From the NCBI RefSeq assembly GCF_042685265.1, contig NZ_JBHUMX010000011.1: a stretch of DNA of 29,359 nucleotides; one strand, given 5' to 3'. Position 1 is the first letter of the stretch. The number at the start of each line of letters is the position of its first letter. The stretch comes from Oceanobacillus_B kapialis. Lineage in GTDB: Bacteria > Bacillota > Bacilli > Bacillales > Amphibacillaceae. The translations under genes were made by a program, and so were the position numbers. This document shows, piece by piece, positions 1 through 7,870 of this stretch. The notes below the pieces were generated by a model that ran no database searches, was not told the origin of the DNA, and was given only the letters and a program-made list of their open reading frames with translations.

Positions 1-40
1 GTTATTTTGGATGGCTGGCAAGGCTTTTTTTTATCAAAAA

Positions 41-87
41 AGAAGTGCAGAGTTATGTACGTTTTGGTTGCACATCTCTGTACTTCT
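41..87 (+). other. Long hairpin upstream of the pbuE riboswitch
   Basis: The 12-base arm at 41-52 (AGAAGTGCAGAG) pairs with 76-87 (CTCTGTACTTCT) with one G-U pair. The stem continues inwards after a two-base bulge through 55-60 against 70-75. A short T-rich run (ATTTTG) follows, so this may be a weak terminator of a gene lying left of the window. It may instead be part of the pbuE leader, because its right arm contains the CTGTA that could pair with the 3' strand of the aptamer P1 helix. Confidence 0.55.
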
Positions 88-98
88 ATTTTGCACTA

Positions 99-160
99 CA
101 CAATAACCTCAGAATATGGCTTGAGGGTCTCTACCAGGAACCTTAAAATCCTGATTACAG
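99..160 (+). promoter_or_regulatory. Adenine riboswitch aptamer (purine class, pbuE type)
   Basis: The aptamer core is clear. P2 is 107-111 with 122-126, and its loop holds the AATATGG motif. J2/3 contains TCTCTACC. P3 is 135-139 with 149-153, and its loop holds the CCTTAAA motif. J3/1 reads ATTA, with T at 155 in the position equivalent to residue 74. A U there marks adenine-sensing members; guanine-sensing members have C. The next gene is the adenine efflux pump PbuE, which is under an adenine riboswitch in Bacillus subtilis. The 3' strands of P3 and P1 are the 5' arm of the following terminator, so adenine binding should allow transcription (ON switch). The odd point is P1: at the usual place 99-103 pairs poorly with 156-160, with three consecutive mismatches. 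Confidence 0.93.
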
Positions 161-200
161 AAAATGAATTGTTCATTTTTTGTAATCAGGATTTTTTATT
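146..200 (+). terminator. Riboswitch expression-platform terminator
   Basis: Arms 146-168 and 172-194 form a 23-base-pair stem with one G-U pair and a three-base loop, running into a T tract. The left arm shares 149-160 with the aptamer (P3 and P1 3' strands), so the two folds exclude each other. This is the expected design for adenine-induced read-through into pbuE. Confidence 0.95.
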
Positions 201-226
201 TAATTTGGAAAGGACGTAAGGAAAAC

Positions 227-1423
227 ATGAATTTAAAAGTTTTTATCCTCGCATTATCTACAGTAGCTGTGGGACTCGTTGAATTAGTCGTTGGAGGAAT
301 ACTTCCAACCATCGCTAATGATTTAGATATTTCTTTAAGCTCTGCTGGACAGCTCATCACGGTATTCGCACTTATTTACGCTGTTTCTGGTCCTGTATTA
401 CTAGTCTTAACGAGCAAAATGGAGCGGAAAAAGTTATACCTTATTTCGCTGTCTATTTTCTTTATTGGAAATATCATGACCTATTTCAGTCCGAGCTTTA
501 CCTTTATGATGGTCGCAAGGGTGATCACCGCGATGAGTACAGCACTTATCGTTGTCCTGTCCTTAACCATCGCATCCAAAGTTGTGGCACCGGCTCACCG
601 AGCGAAGGCTCTTGGGCTCGTTTATATGGGCATTAGTTCGTCCCTTGTCATGGGAGTGCCACTCGGCATTTTAATTTCCGATACATTTGGCTGGCGCGTC
701 ATTTTTCTTGGGATTGCTATACTATCGGTAGGTTCCTTTGTGCTTATCTCCATCTTTTTGGAGCGTTTCCCTGGCGAAAAGACGATCCCACTTTCCCAGC
801 AGTTAAAGGCTGTAAGCAGCTTAAAGATTGGTAGTGCACATCTTGCAACCATGTTTATGCTGGCAGGGCATTACACACTGTATGCCTACTTTACGCCATT
901 TTTAGAAACAGAACTTCATTTAAATTCCAACTGGCTTAGCATATGTTATCTATTATTCGGGATTGCAGCCGTTAGTGGCGGGGCCTTTGGAGGATTTCTT
1001 TCCGATTCAATCGGAGCTCCCAAAAGCATTATCGCGGTAATCGTTGCCTTTGCTGTCGTGCTGTTCATCTTACCATTTACGACGTTTTCACTTATTGTGT
1101 TCTTACCAGTTATGATGATTTGGGCTGCGTTAAGCTGGAGTTTGGCTCCACCACAGCAAAGCTATTTGATTCAAACAGATCCTGCTACATCGGATATTCA
1201 GCAAAGCTTTAATAATTCCGCATTACAAATTGGGATTTCGCTTGGGTCAGGTTTTGGTGGGCTCGTGTTAAATCAGACCGGAAGTGTTTCCAGTACCGCT
1301 TGGTTTGGTGGCGTGATTGTCATTATTTCCTTCGTTTGTGCGGTTGTTTCATTAACAAGGGGATCGAGCGCAAGAAGCACTGAAAAGGGGAGCCTTGCTT
1401 TTGAAAACCAACTACAAAAGTAG
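227..1423 (+). CDS. pbuE: Purine (adenine/hypoxanthine) efflux pump PbuE
   Basis: This 398-residue protein is a 12-helix major facilitator of the DHA1 drug/H+ antiporter type. It exports purine bases (adenine, hypoxanthine, and toxic analogues such as 2-aminopurine in B. subtilis) across the cytoplasmic membrane. The N-terminus (MNLKVFILALSTVAVGLVEL) and the segments GGILPTIANDLDIS and PPQQSYLIQTDPATSDIQQS closely follow B. subtilis PbuE as I remember it. The MFS loop motif between helices 2 and 3 appears as SKMERKKLY. The open frame extends upstream to 164, but the start at 227 is preferred: it has a GTAAGG ribosome site just upstream, matches the family N-terminus, and lies after the riboswitch terminator. 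The gene stands alone between the riboswitch and its own terminator, which fits single-gene control by adenine. Confidence 0.95.
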   Translation: MNLKVFILALSTVAVGLVELVVGGILPTIANDLDISLSSAGQLITVFALIYAVSGPVLLVLTSKMERKKLYLISLSIFFIGNIMTYFSPSFTFMMVARVITAMSTALIVVLSLTIASKVVAPAHRAKALGLVYMGISSSLVMGVPLGILISDTFGWRVIFLGIAILSVGSFVLISIFLERFPGEKTIPLSQQLKAVSSLKIGSAHLATMFMLAGHYTLYAYFTPFLETELHLNSNWLSICYLLFGIAAVSGGAFGGFLSDSIGAPKSIIAVIVAFAVVLFILPFTTFSLIVFLPVMMIWAALSWSLAPPQQSYLIQTDPATSDIQQSFNNSALQIGISLGSGFGGLVLNQTGSVSSTAWFGGVIVIISFVCAVVSLTRGSSARSTEKGSLAFENQLQK

Positions 1424-1479
1424 GGATTTACGTTAAAATGGGTAAGTTTTGTCTGAAAATTAATATTTAATCACCACTT

Positions 1480-1517
1480 AAAAAAGCACCGCTCCGACTG
1501 AGTTGGTGCTTTTTTTT
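1480..1517 (+). terminator. Rho-independent terminator after pbuE
   Basis: AAAAAAGCACC at 1480-1490 pairs with GGTGCTTTTTT starting at 1505. The T run continues to 1517. The A-rich left arm means it could also stop transcription on the other strand, though no minus gene ends here. Confidence 0.9.
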
Positions 1518-1725
1518 ATTTAGGTACCTCATTTACTATGGTTGGAGTCCACAAAAGCTACCTTACTGTTTCCAAGCTCCGCATTACCGATTGTCACCAC
1601 ATATCAAACAAACACACACTAAATGGTAAACTTCCTTTGCACTTATTAACCGTTAATTAAAACGTACTTAACATTTCATTGCTATTCTAGAAGTAGATCA
1701 CCCCAACATAGAAGGAGTAATGTTT
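1518..1725 (+). promoter_or_regulatory. Gap upstream of the HAD/beta-CASP/DeoR operon
   Basis: No gene is visible here on either strand. A weak promoter candidate is TTAACC, then 17 bases, then TAACAT, ending near 1677. An AT-rich partly symmetric stretch (TTAACCGTTAATTAA) lies within it and could be a DeoR operator, but a single copy cannot show that. The ribosome site GAAGGAG at 1711-1717 serves the next gene. Confidence 0.3.
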
Positions 1726-2376
1726 ATGGAAATAGCCCGAACTAAAGAAAAGCCCATTCATACGTTGCTGTTTGACCTTGACGGAACTTTAATAGACAGC
1801 AAGGACATCATTATCAAAGCAGCTTACGAGACCTTGCTACACTATCAATCTAATGAAATCACCTATCAAGAGTTGCAATCAAAATTTGGAATGGATTTAG
1901 GTACTTATCTCGCAAAAAGACTACCAGAAAGAGAAGCACAGCAATTTTTTGTAAAAGAGAAAGAAAAAATGTATATACATAGTCCGCTTTTCCCTAACGT
2001 AAAAGAAGGGTTGTCACAATTAGCAGAGCAATTTCAACTGGGTATTGTGACGAACCAACAAAAGCAATTAGTCGAAAAAGTAATGCAGCACCACGAAATT
2101 ATTCCGTACTTTGACAAAATTATTACGAAAGACGATGTTCGAAAAGGAAAACCATCCCCAGAACCAATTCACCTTGCCATCGAAAAACTGTCTGCAAACC
2201 TTGAACACACCATACTGGTTGGCGATACGTTGTTTGATTCGCAGGCAGCCACAGCAGCCGGTATACCCTATATTTTACTGGATCACTATGCACATCAAGA
2301 CAACACTAGAGGACATATGTTTCCGAAACTATTAGACTATCTTACCCCAAAAAAGGAGGCACAATATGAACAATAA
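1726..2376 (+). CDS. HAD-superfamily phosphatase (phosphoglycolate phosphatase-like)
   Basis: This 216-residue cytoplasmic hydrolase removes phosphate from a small phosphorylated substrate through an aspartyl-phosphate intermediate. All four HAD motifs are present: FDLDGT (nucleophile Asp about residue 17, acid/base Asp 19), the Thr of IVTNQQ (about 109), the Lys of RKGKPSPEP (about 142) and GDTLFD (about 166-171). The helical cap after motif I places it in subfamily IA, with PGP/PpaX-type enzymes. An ATG at 1720 is also in frame, but it lies only two bases after GAAGGAG; the ATG at 1726 has an eight-base spacing and is chosen. The stop overlaps the start of the beta-CASP gene, indicating one transcript. 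The substrate cannot be named from sequence. Confidence 0.85.
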   Translation: MEIARTKEKPIHTLLFDLDGTLIDSKDIIIKAAYETLLHYQSNEITYQELQSKFGMDLGTYLAKRLPEREAQQFFVKEKEKMYIHSPLFPNVKEGLSQLAEQFQLGIVTNQQKQLVEKVMQHHEIIPYFDKIITKDDVRKGKPSPEPIHLAIEKLSANLEHTILVGDTLFDSQAATAAGIPYILLDHYAHQDNTRGHMFPKLLDYLTPKKEAQYEQ

Positions 2377-3787
2377 ATTATATTTTTATGGTGGATTAGA
2401 CACAGTCGGCGGTGTTCACGTAATTTATCAGCACGGTAATGTTGGGCTTTTGTTTGATGCAGGAATTGCTCATAAAGGGCTATTTAGAGCTCCCTTTATA
2501 CACTTAAATGATCGTCTGCAGCCAACGAAAGGATTGGAGCTAGAGCAATATCTCCTAAATAAAATGGCACCACCGATTCAGGAGCTTTACGATGAAAGTG
2601 CCACTACACACATCACACAAGAAGATTTATTAGCATTATGGGAAAAAGACCACTTCCCTGCTTTTGAAAAGATGTATGTATTTATTTCCCATATGCACCA
2701 GGACCACATGGCGCTTTTACCATTTTTCAGAGAAAACGTAACGGTTTATATGCATGAGCTTTCCTATGCCACTTATCAGGCAATGGTGGAAGCAAACTAC
2801 TATATGGATACGAAAGCAACTATCGTAACCTTTCATACAAATGAAACGATAGAATTGGATGGTTTTTCCCTGCAAACAATGGAAGTTGACCATAACATAT
2901 TAGGAACTTCAGGTTTCCTCTTACACTCCAATGAAGGGAAAATTGCCTTTACTGCAGATTGGCGCATGCATGGCCATCATCAGCAAAAGATGCAGCAATT
3001 TATTTCAACCTGCCAGGAAGCTTCTGTGGATATTCTGTTAACGGAAACAACAAAAGTGACGCCTAATTCTGCAGAAAAAGCTAGCGAGGCAAAAGCTGAA
3101 TCCACTGTGCTGGAACAATTTGAAGAGCTGATCGCCCAACAAAAAGGGTTAACCTACCTTCTTGCATTGCCACTAGATGTAGAACGAATGATAAATATGA
3201 TACTGATTGCCGACCGCCAGGAAAAGATACTTATTTTGGACCAGCAAATTGCGCATTTCTGGCGTCAAATAAGGAAGGAAGAAGCGCTCTTTAAAGCAAT
3301 AGACGATTTTTCTGCAGTAGAAGACCGCGTGATCCGGGTATTATCTCACCAAAGCACTTCTACTAAATCCAGCTCCTATAGACAGGTTGGTATAAAGGAA
3401 ATCGTGCATGATAAACAACGCTATATCTTCCATTTAACCTTTACCTCCATCCCATTATTCATCCAAATGGAGCGTTTAGGGGAGAAAGGAAATGCCTCTA
3501 TTTTCATTCATGCCAACTGCCCGGCAGACCAACAATTACTACAAACCTGGCTAACGGCATTTAACATCCGCTACCACAATATTAGTAATGCTGGCCATGC
3601 TACACATCAAGATATTATTGATCTAACCGAACAAATCAATCCAAAGGTTATTATCCCGATCCATGGAAACCAACCACATATGCTTAAAAGCAACAAAGAA
3701 AATGTGTACCTTCCTACTTATGGCGAAGAAGTTGTCATTCGGGAGCTGATACAGGGTGAGGAGAAACAAGCAAATGAAATCTACTAA
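2366..3787 (+). CDS. Beta-CASP metallo-beta-lactamase hydrolase, RNase J-like
   Basis: This 473-residue protein carries the metal site of the MBL fold: Asp in LLFDAG (about 32), HMHQDH (109-114), His in EVDHN (176) and Asp in TADWR (198). It also has the marks of the beta-CASP nucleic-acid branch: Glu in LLTETT (227), the SNAGHA motif (His 411; compare SGHG of RNase J) and IPIHG (430-434). The middle part (LALPLDVERMINMI) resembles the beta-CASP inserted domain. Known relatives (RNase J, CPSF-73) cut RNA or DNA. This one lacks the long C-terminal domain of RNase J, so it is not the housekeeping RNase J itself. It has a strong AAAGGAGG site and overlaps both neighbours (HAD phosphatase before, DeoR repressor after). 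Nuclease activity is inferred from the motifs; the target is unknown. Confidence 0.8.
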   Translation: MNNKLYFYGGLDTVGGVHVIYQHGNVGLLFDAGIAHKGLFRAPFIHLNDRLQPTKGLELEQYLLNKMAPPIQELYDESATTHITQEDLLALWEKDHFPAFEKMYVFISHMHQDHMALLPFFRENVTVYMHELSYATYQAMVEANYYMDTKATIVTFHTNETIELDGFSLQTMEVDHNILGTSGFLLHSNEGKIAFTADWRMHGHHQQKMQQFISTCQEASVDILLTETTKVTPNSAEKASEAKAESTVLEQFEELIAQQKGLTYLLALPLDVERMINMILIADRQEKILILDQQIAHFWRQIRKEEALFKAIDDFSAVEDRVIRVLSHQSTSTKSSSYRQVGIKEIVHDKQRYIFHLTFTSIPLFIQMERLGEKGNASIFIHANCPADQQLLQTWLTAFNIRYHNISNAGHATHQDIIDLTEQINPKVIIPIHGNQPHMLKSNKENVYLPTYGEEVVIRELIQGEEKQANEIY

Positions 3788-4568
3788 AAGAAGGTCAGAA
3801 ATATTAAAGATCATTGACCAAAACGGCAATGTTACGGTAGATCAGTTGCTTTCCGTATATCCCGTATCAGAAGAAACGATACGCAGGGACTTGCGGATTC
3901 TAGCAGATAGCGGCTATGTCAAACGAATCTATGGCGGCGCTGTTAAACTGGACAAAAAATCGAAATATCTTCCTTATGAAGAACGGCTTAGCAGTCATTA
4001 TCCCGAAAAGAAAGCGATTGGCAGATCCGCTGTTACAATGTTGGAGAACGGAGACAGCATTTTTATCGATGGCAGAACAACCTGTCTCGTTTTTGCCGAT
4101 CAAATTCCAGCTGATATGAATCTGAAGATCGTGACAAACTCCACCATCCTGGCAAATAATTTAATGAACAAAAATGGCAACCTGCAAATTTTTCTGCTTG
4201 GAGGGCAACTTTCAAGTGAGGGGTTGCTAACAGGCCCAAATTTGTACGAAGAGTTAAAAAGGTATCGACTTGATAAAGCCTTCTTTTCCTGTATAGGCCT
4301 TGATGCGGAAGGTTGTTATTTTGCCAAGTCGGATGCACAGCAACTAACAAATGTATTGCAAAAAATCAGTTCAGAACTGATCCTAATGGCTGATTCATCC
4401 AAAATAAATCGGCAGGCATTTTTATCTGGACTGGCCATTGAGCAGCTAACCTATATTATTACAGATGACCAAGCTTCATCTGACTTTAAACAAGCCGTGC
4501 AGCAAACAAACTGTGAATTAATAACAGCAGAAAACTACCATTCTGATTTTCCCATATTCGCTACTTAA
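3774..4568 (+). CDS. DeoR/GlpR-family transcriptional repressor
   Basis: This 264-residue regulator has an N-terminal DeoR helix-turn-helix (residues about 3-57, with SEETIRRDLRIL as recognition region and the RIYGGAV hinge) followed by the DeoRC sugar-phosphate sensor domain (DGRTT, IVTNSTILANNL, LLGGQLSSEGLLTG, MADSSK). DeoR repressors usually respond to a phosphorylated sugar or nucleoside intermediate of the pathway they control. The frame is open from a GTG at 3756, but the ATG at 3774 lies ten bases after GTGAGGAG and begins like the family. It overlaps the beta-CASP gene end by 14 bases, so it is the third gene of the operon and probably controls it. Confidence 0.88.
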   Translation: MKSTKRRSEILKIIDQNGNVTVDQLLSVYPVSEETIRRDLRILADSGYVKRIYGGAVKLDKKSKYLPYEERLSSHYPEKKAIGRSAVTMLENGDSIFIDGRTTCLVFADQIPADMNLKIVTNSTILANNLMNKNGNLQIFLLGGQLSSEGLLTGPNLYEELKRYRLDKAFFSCIGLDAEGCYFAKSDAQQLTNVLQKISSELILMADSSKINRQAFLSGLAIEQLTYIITDDQASSDFKQAVQQTNCELITAENYHSDFPIFAT

Positions 4569-4626
4569 TGAAGCCAACAACAAAAGCGCTAGCGTCTCAA
4601 TATAGAAGAAACATTTCCTAGGCAAT

Positions 4627-4672
4627 AAAAACCTACACCTACCGGTAGAGCCCCTGGCAGATGTAGGTTTTT
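4627..4672. terminator. Bidirectional terminator between convergent operons
   Basis: AAAAACCTACA at 4627-4637 pairs perfectly with TGTAGGTTTTT at 4662-4672. Both strands end the stem in a T run, so it can stop the DeoR operon from the left and the glycosyltransferase operon from the right. It abuts the minus-strand stop codon at 4673. Confidence 0.92.
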
Positions 4673-5686
4673 CTATTTAAGGCTTACCAATTTATCAGGC
4701 AGTTGATATAACCCCAATAATTTTTCACTGATTTTTTCAATATCCTTTTCATCCGCTAACTCGTAGCCCTTTTCCGTTAAATCGGGCGCTTGATTCTCCA
4801 CGATGTTTGCAATTTTCTCCTTAAATAAAGGCAATTCCTTTGCTTTGTAGACGTGGACATTTTCCTCGAGCCACTGTTCATAAATCGGAATATCACGGAC
4901 TAAAACAGGGATCTTTGCTGCTAATGCTTCAAGCAGTACAATTCCTTCCGTTTCTTCATGTGTTAAGAAAAGGAATAAGTCACTTCCGCAGTATGCATCA
5001 CGGAGCTCCTCCCGGCTAATAAAGCCTGGAAAGTGAAGGTTCGGAATATCCTGCTTCATCGCGCGTTTAATCTTCGCTGGAACAAGATTCATACTCGTAT
5101 GGCCAAACCAATAAAACTGGTAGGAAGGCAGCTGTTTCGCTAACTCAATAAAATCATCAATCCCTTTTCTCTCCATAAAGTGCCCGACAGAAATGATTAC
5201 TTTTTCCTTATCGTCGAGTTGGTATTTTTCCCGGAATCTGTTTCGTGCCTCCGCATTCCTCTGGAAAAACTTCGTATCGATCCCATTGGACAGGCTGTAT
5301 ACAGGTCGTTTTAAACCATATGTATCTAAAATAGATTTCGAGTATTCGGTGGGCGTGATAATCAGATTTCCCCTGTTATAGCAAAACGTGATCCACTTTT
5401 TAAATAGTGGTGCGATAAGATTGGAGCCAATAAACGAATTACGGAAATCTTCCATTGTCGAATGTGCATAATAGACAACTTTCTTCCCTTGTCGCTTAGC
5501 CTTCCAGCTCATGAAAAGGGAATTCGGGAAAATAGTATTTAAATGAACGATATCATATGCCTCGTTATGATTCATGGTATGGGGAATATTTAAATATTCC
5601 AATGCTTTCTTCTGATGGCGGATCGCTTGCCCAATCCCACTTTTATTAATTAGTTTTAGTGAACCTGCGTACAGCAATACTTTCAC
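4673..5686 (-). CDS. GT4 glycosyltransferase (LafB/CpoA-like)
   Basis: This 337-residue cytosolic or membrane-associated GT-B enzyme has a Rossmann-like N-terminal acceptor domain (KVLLYAGSLKLINKSGIGQA) and a C-terminal nucleotide-sugar domain. The latter carries the EX7E retaining-enzyme motif in ETEGIVLLEAL. The opening, with SGIG followed by a helix containing HQKKAL, resembles LafB of Listeria and CpoA of pneumococcus, which add the second sugar to glucosyl-diacylglycerol, the lipid anchor of lipoteichoic acid. It starts at a GTG with GGGAGG seven bases upstream and lies 34 bases after the VTT gene. It is the last gene of a three-gene operon that opens with a second GT4 enzyme. Family is certain; the glycolipid role is inferred from similarity and context. 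Confidence 0.82.
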   Translation of the reverse strand: MKVLLYAGSLKLINKSGIGQAIRHQKKALEYLNIPHTMNHNEAYDIVHLNTIFPNSLFMSWKAKRQGKKVVYYAHSTMEDFRNSFIGSNLIAPLFKKWITFCYNRGNLIITPTEYSKSILDTYGLKRPVYSLSNGIDTKFFQRNAEARNRFREKYQLDDKEKVIISVGHFMERKGIDDFIELAKQLPSYQFYWFGHTSMNLVPAKIKRAMKQDIPNLHFPGFISREELRDAYCGSDLFLFLTHEETEGIVLLEALAAKIPVLVRDIPIYEQWLEENVHVYKAKELPLFKEKIANIVENQAPDLTEKGYELADEKDIEKISEKLLGLYQLPDKLVSLK

Positions 5687-5720
5687 AGTTTTTCCTCCCT
5701 ATAACGTAAAACAATCTAAC

Positions 5721-6326
5721 TTAAGCAAAAACAGAAATTACATGACGGAAAATCCACTCGAGCCCTAAACTGTAGATGACAATGGGTAATACCTTCCCAA
5801 TAAAAATAATAGTGGAGAATTTACTTAATGACATTTTCGTCGTTCCGGCCACATAACACAAAAAATCATCTGGTGCGGCTGGAGAAAATATCATTAACGC
5901 AAAAAAAAGGTCAAATCTTCGGTGACCGATCCAGCGGTGATACTTTTCCCGTGTTTTTGGCTTGAATAAGAAATCAATAACCGCATTCCCATATCTCTTA
6001 GCTATTAAAAAAACAATAATGGACCCTATGCAAATTCCGATATAATTATAAATAAACCCCATTACAGGCCCGAAAATCAGTACACCACCAAGCAAGCTAA
6101 TCCCCCCCGGTAAGATGGGGATAACCACTTGCACTACCTGCAGGAAAACGAACAATACAGCTGCCCATATACCAAACGGACTGAGAAACTCTTCTAACGC
6201 ATCTTTTGAATAAAAAATTCCACTTTTAACTCCATAAATTAAAAACAGAATACAACCAATTAAACCAATGGTTGTAATCATGTTCCATACTATTTTAAAA
6301 TCTCTTTGTTTCTTTGAGGGAGTCAT
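5721..6326 (-). CDS. VTT-domain (TVP38/TMEM64, DedA superfamily) membrane protein
   Basis: This 201-residue protein has about six hydrophobic segments. It bears the marks of the VTT fold: a proline/glycine-rich re-entrant segment (VVIPILPGGISLLGG), the GSIIVFLIAKRYG segment, and a second re-entrant region around FSPAAPDDFLCYVAG. DedA/VTT proteins move lipids such as undecaprenyl phosphate or phosphatidylethanolamine across the membrane. Its ATG overlaps the stop of the upstream glycosyltransferase (ATGA), so the two are translationally coupled. A lipid-moving protein placed between two glycolipid-type glycosyltransferases suggests it transports their lipid substrate or product; this is inference. 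Confidence 0.85.
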   Translation of the reverse strand: MTPSKKQRDFKIVWNMITTIGLIGCILFLIYGVKSGIFYSKDALEEFLSPFGIWAAVLFVFLQVVQVVIPILPGGISLLGGVLIFGPVMGFIYNYIGICIGSIIVFLIAKRYGNAVIDFLFKPKTREKYHRWIGHRRFDLFFALMIFSPAAPDDFLCYVAGTTKMSLSKFSTIIFIGKVLPIVIYSLGLEWIFRHVISVFA

Positions 6327-7522
6327 TGATTTATCCCGCTATTGTTTACATAAACAACATTCTCAGTTGGATGAAATAATTCAATGGCATCATAGTAGAC
6401 AGATTCTAGACTTTTAGCAAAAGCAGTGGAAGAATAATTTTCATAGGCCTTCTTCTTTGCGTGAATGGATAAGTATCTATATTCCTCCTGATCGCAAAGC
6501 ATCTTCTCCAGGTGACGTTCAAACTCCTCAAAGGTTTCAAACAGCCCTCCATTTGTCCCGTCCTCTATAACGTTTGTTAAGCATGGGTCCTTCCTGCATA
6601 ATGCAGGCAATCCGCTCGCCAATGCTTCAATATATGTTAAACCTTGTGTTTCACTATTGGACGCACTTACAAATATATCTGCTGCTTGATAATAAGGCGG
6701 GAGCTCCTTAGGATCTACCATGCCTGTAAAGATTACGTTATCTTCTATATTCAGCTTTCTTGCGTATTCCTCGAGCGCCTGACGATGTGGACCATCCCCG
6801 ACAATTAGCAAGGACATATCCTCAAGCTTCACACGGGAAAAGTTGGATAACACTTCTTCCAGGTTTTTTTCTTTGGCTAAGCGGCCGACAAATATTAAAA
6901 CACGATTCTTTTCTGGTATATTTAATTGATTCCGCACGTCTTTTCTTGCCTGCATGGCATTACCTTGTTTATAGACGGATAAGTCAATTCCTGTTGGGAT
7001 GACTTTAATTGGTCGTTTCACCCCATAACCTTGTAACAGCGTACTGACCTTTTCAGTTGGTGCAATCACAGTGGTAGCGTGTTTAAGAACTTTTTTAGAG
7101 AAGAAGGCTACCATTGCCTTCCCCCAGCTTTGTTTAGGGGAAAAGTAATGTGTGTAATCTTCATAAACGGTATGATATGTATGGATAATCGGAACATGAA
7201 GCGATTTTGCTAAATGTTTGGCTAAACGGAAAGTGCTGAATTCACATTGTGAATGAATAACATCTGGACGCCATTCCATTAGCTCTTTAAGATACTTACA
7301 TTTCTTAGATATCGTTACACGAGCACCCGGATAAATTTTCCCGACACCTAAGGAACTAATATATGTAACATCCTTTTCAACGTATGATTTTATTTCATTT
7401 GATAAGGTGAGAACACGGACTTCATGACCTAATTTTTCTAATTCTCTCTTCAAGTTCATGATTGAAGTCACTACACCATTAATTACAGGAGCATACACGT
7501 CCGTTGTAATTAAGATTTTCAT
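6323..7522 (-). CDS. GT4 glycosyltransferase (diacylglycerol glucosyltransferase-like, LafA type)
   Basis: This 399-residue GT-B enzyme has an N-terminal domain beginning KILITTDVYAPVINGVVTSI, the typical opening of MgtA/LafA-type lipid glycosyltransferases (GVxTSI glycine loop). The nucleotide-sugar domain carries the VFVGRLAKEKNLE strand-loop and the EX7E motif in ETQGLTYIEALASG. Relatives transfer glucose from UDP-glucose to diacylglycerol on the inner face of the membrane. It is the first gene of the operon, with GGGGGA ten bases before its ATG. It is followed by the VTT protein and the LafB-like enzyme, an arrangement expected for two-step synthesis and handling of a diglycosyl-diacylglycerol. 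The exact sugar and acceptor are not proven. Confidence 0.83.
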   Translation of the reverse strand: MKILITTDVYAPVINGVVTSIMNLKRELEKLGHEVRVLTLSNEIKSYVEKDVTYISSLGVGKIYPGARVTISKKCKYLKELMEWRPDVIHSQCEFSTFRLAKHLAKSLHVPIIHTYHTVYEDYTHYFSPKQSWGKAMVAFFSKKVLKHATTVIAPTEKVSTLLQGYGVKRPIKVIPTGIDLSVYKQGNAMQARKDVRNQLNIPEKNRVLIFVGRLAKEKNLEEVLSNFSRVKLEDMSLLIVGDGPHRQALEEYARKLNIEDNVIFTGMVDPKELPPYYQAADIFVSASNSETQGLTYIEALASGLPALCRKDPCLTNVIEDGTNGGLFETFEEFERHLEKMLCDQEEYRYLSIHAKKKAYENYSSTAFAKSLESVYYDAIELFHPTENVVYVNNSGINQ

Positions 7523-7870
7523 ATATAATCCCCCAGTTTTAACTTGTAATACTCTATATAACAGCCCTAAAACAGTATACTGGAAAATCTTTAACTCAAC
7601 ACTAAATTTTTATAAAGATTCAGTAAAAACGTCATATACTATCCTCTTAGGCGACTTGTGCTATATAAATTTCAATTAATCTGTATGTTTTGTTGTGATT
7701 AACGCCTAAGACGACTACGTATATAAAATCTTCTTATATTAATAACATATTCCCTCAAAAATGACCTGCCACACATTATTAAGGAGAGAATTCACTTTTT
7801 CATTAATAATTCGTCTACGTTTCTAGTTGTTTTATCTTATATTCTATTCTTATATTTTTCGTGCCTTACG
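7523..7870. other. AT-rich gap with a spaced inverted repeat
   Basis: No convincing gene lies here. The part next to 7522 should hold the glycosyltransferase promoter; the best minus-strand candidate has TATACT as -10 and TTGAGT upstream, but the spacing is only 14 bases. A 12-base inverted repeat lies at 7642-7653 and 7703-7714. A weak AT-only stem at 7775-7810 is the only terminator candidate for the membrane-repeat gene that ends at 7871. Confidence 0.4.
7642..7714. repeat. Inverted repeat with 12-base arms, 49-base spacer
   Basis: The left arm TCCTCTTAGGCG (7642-7653) is the reverse complement of CGCCTAAGACGA (7703-7714) at 11 of 12 positions. No coding sequence lies between. It could be a pair of regulator sites or the ends of a small relic element. 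Confidence 0.5.
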
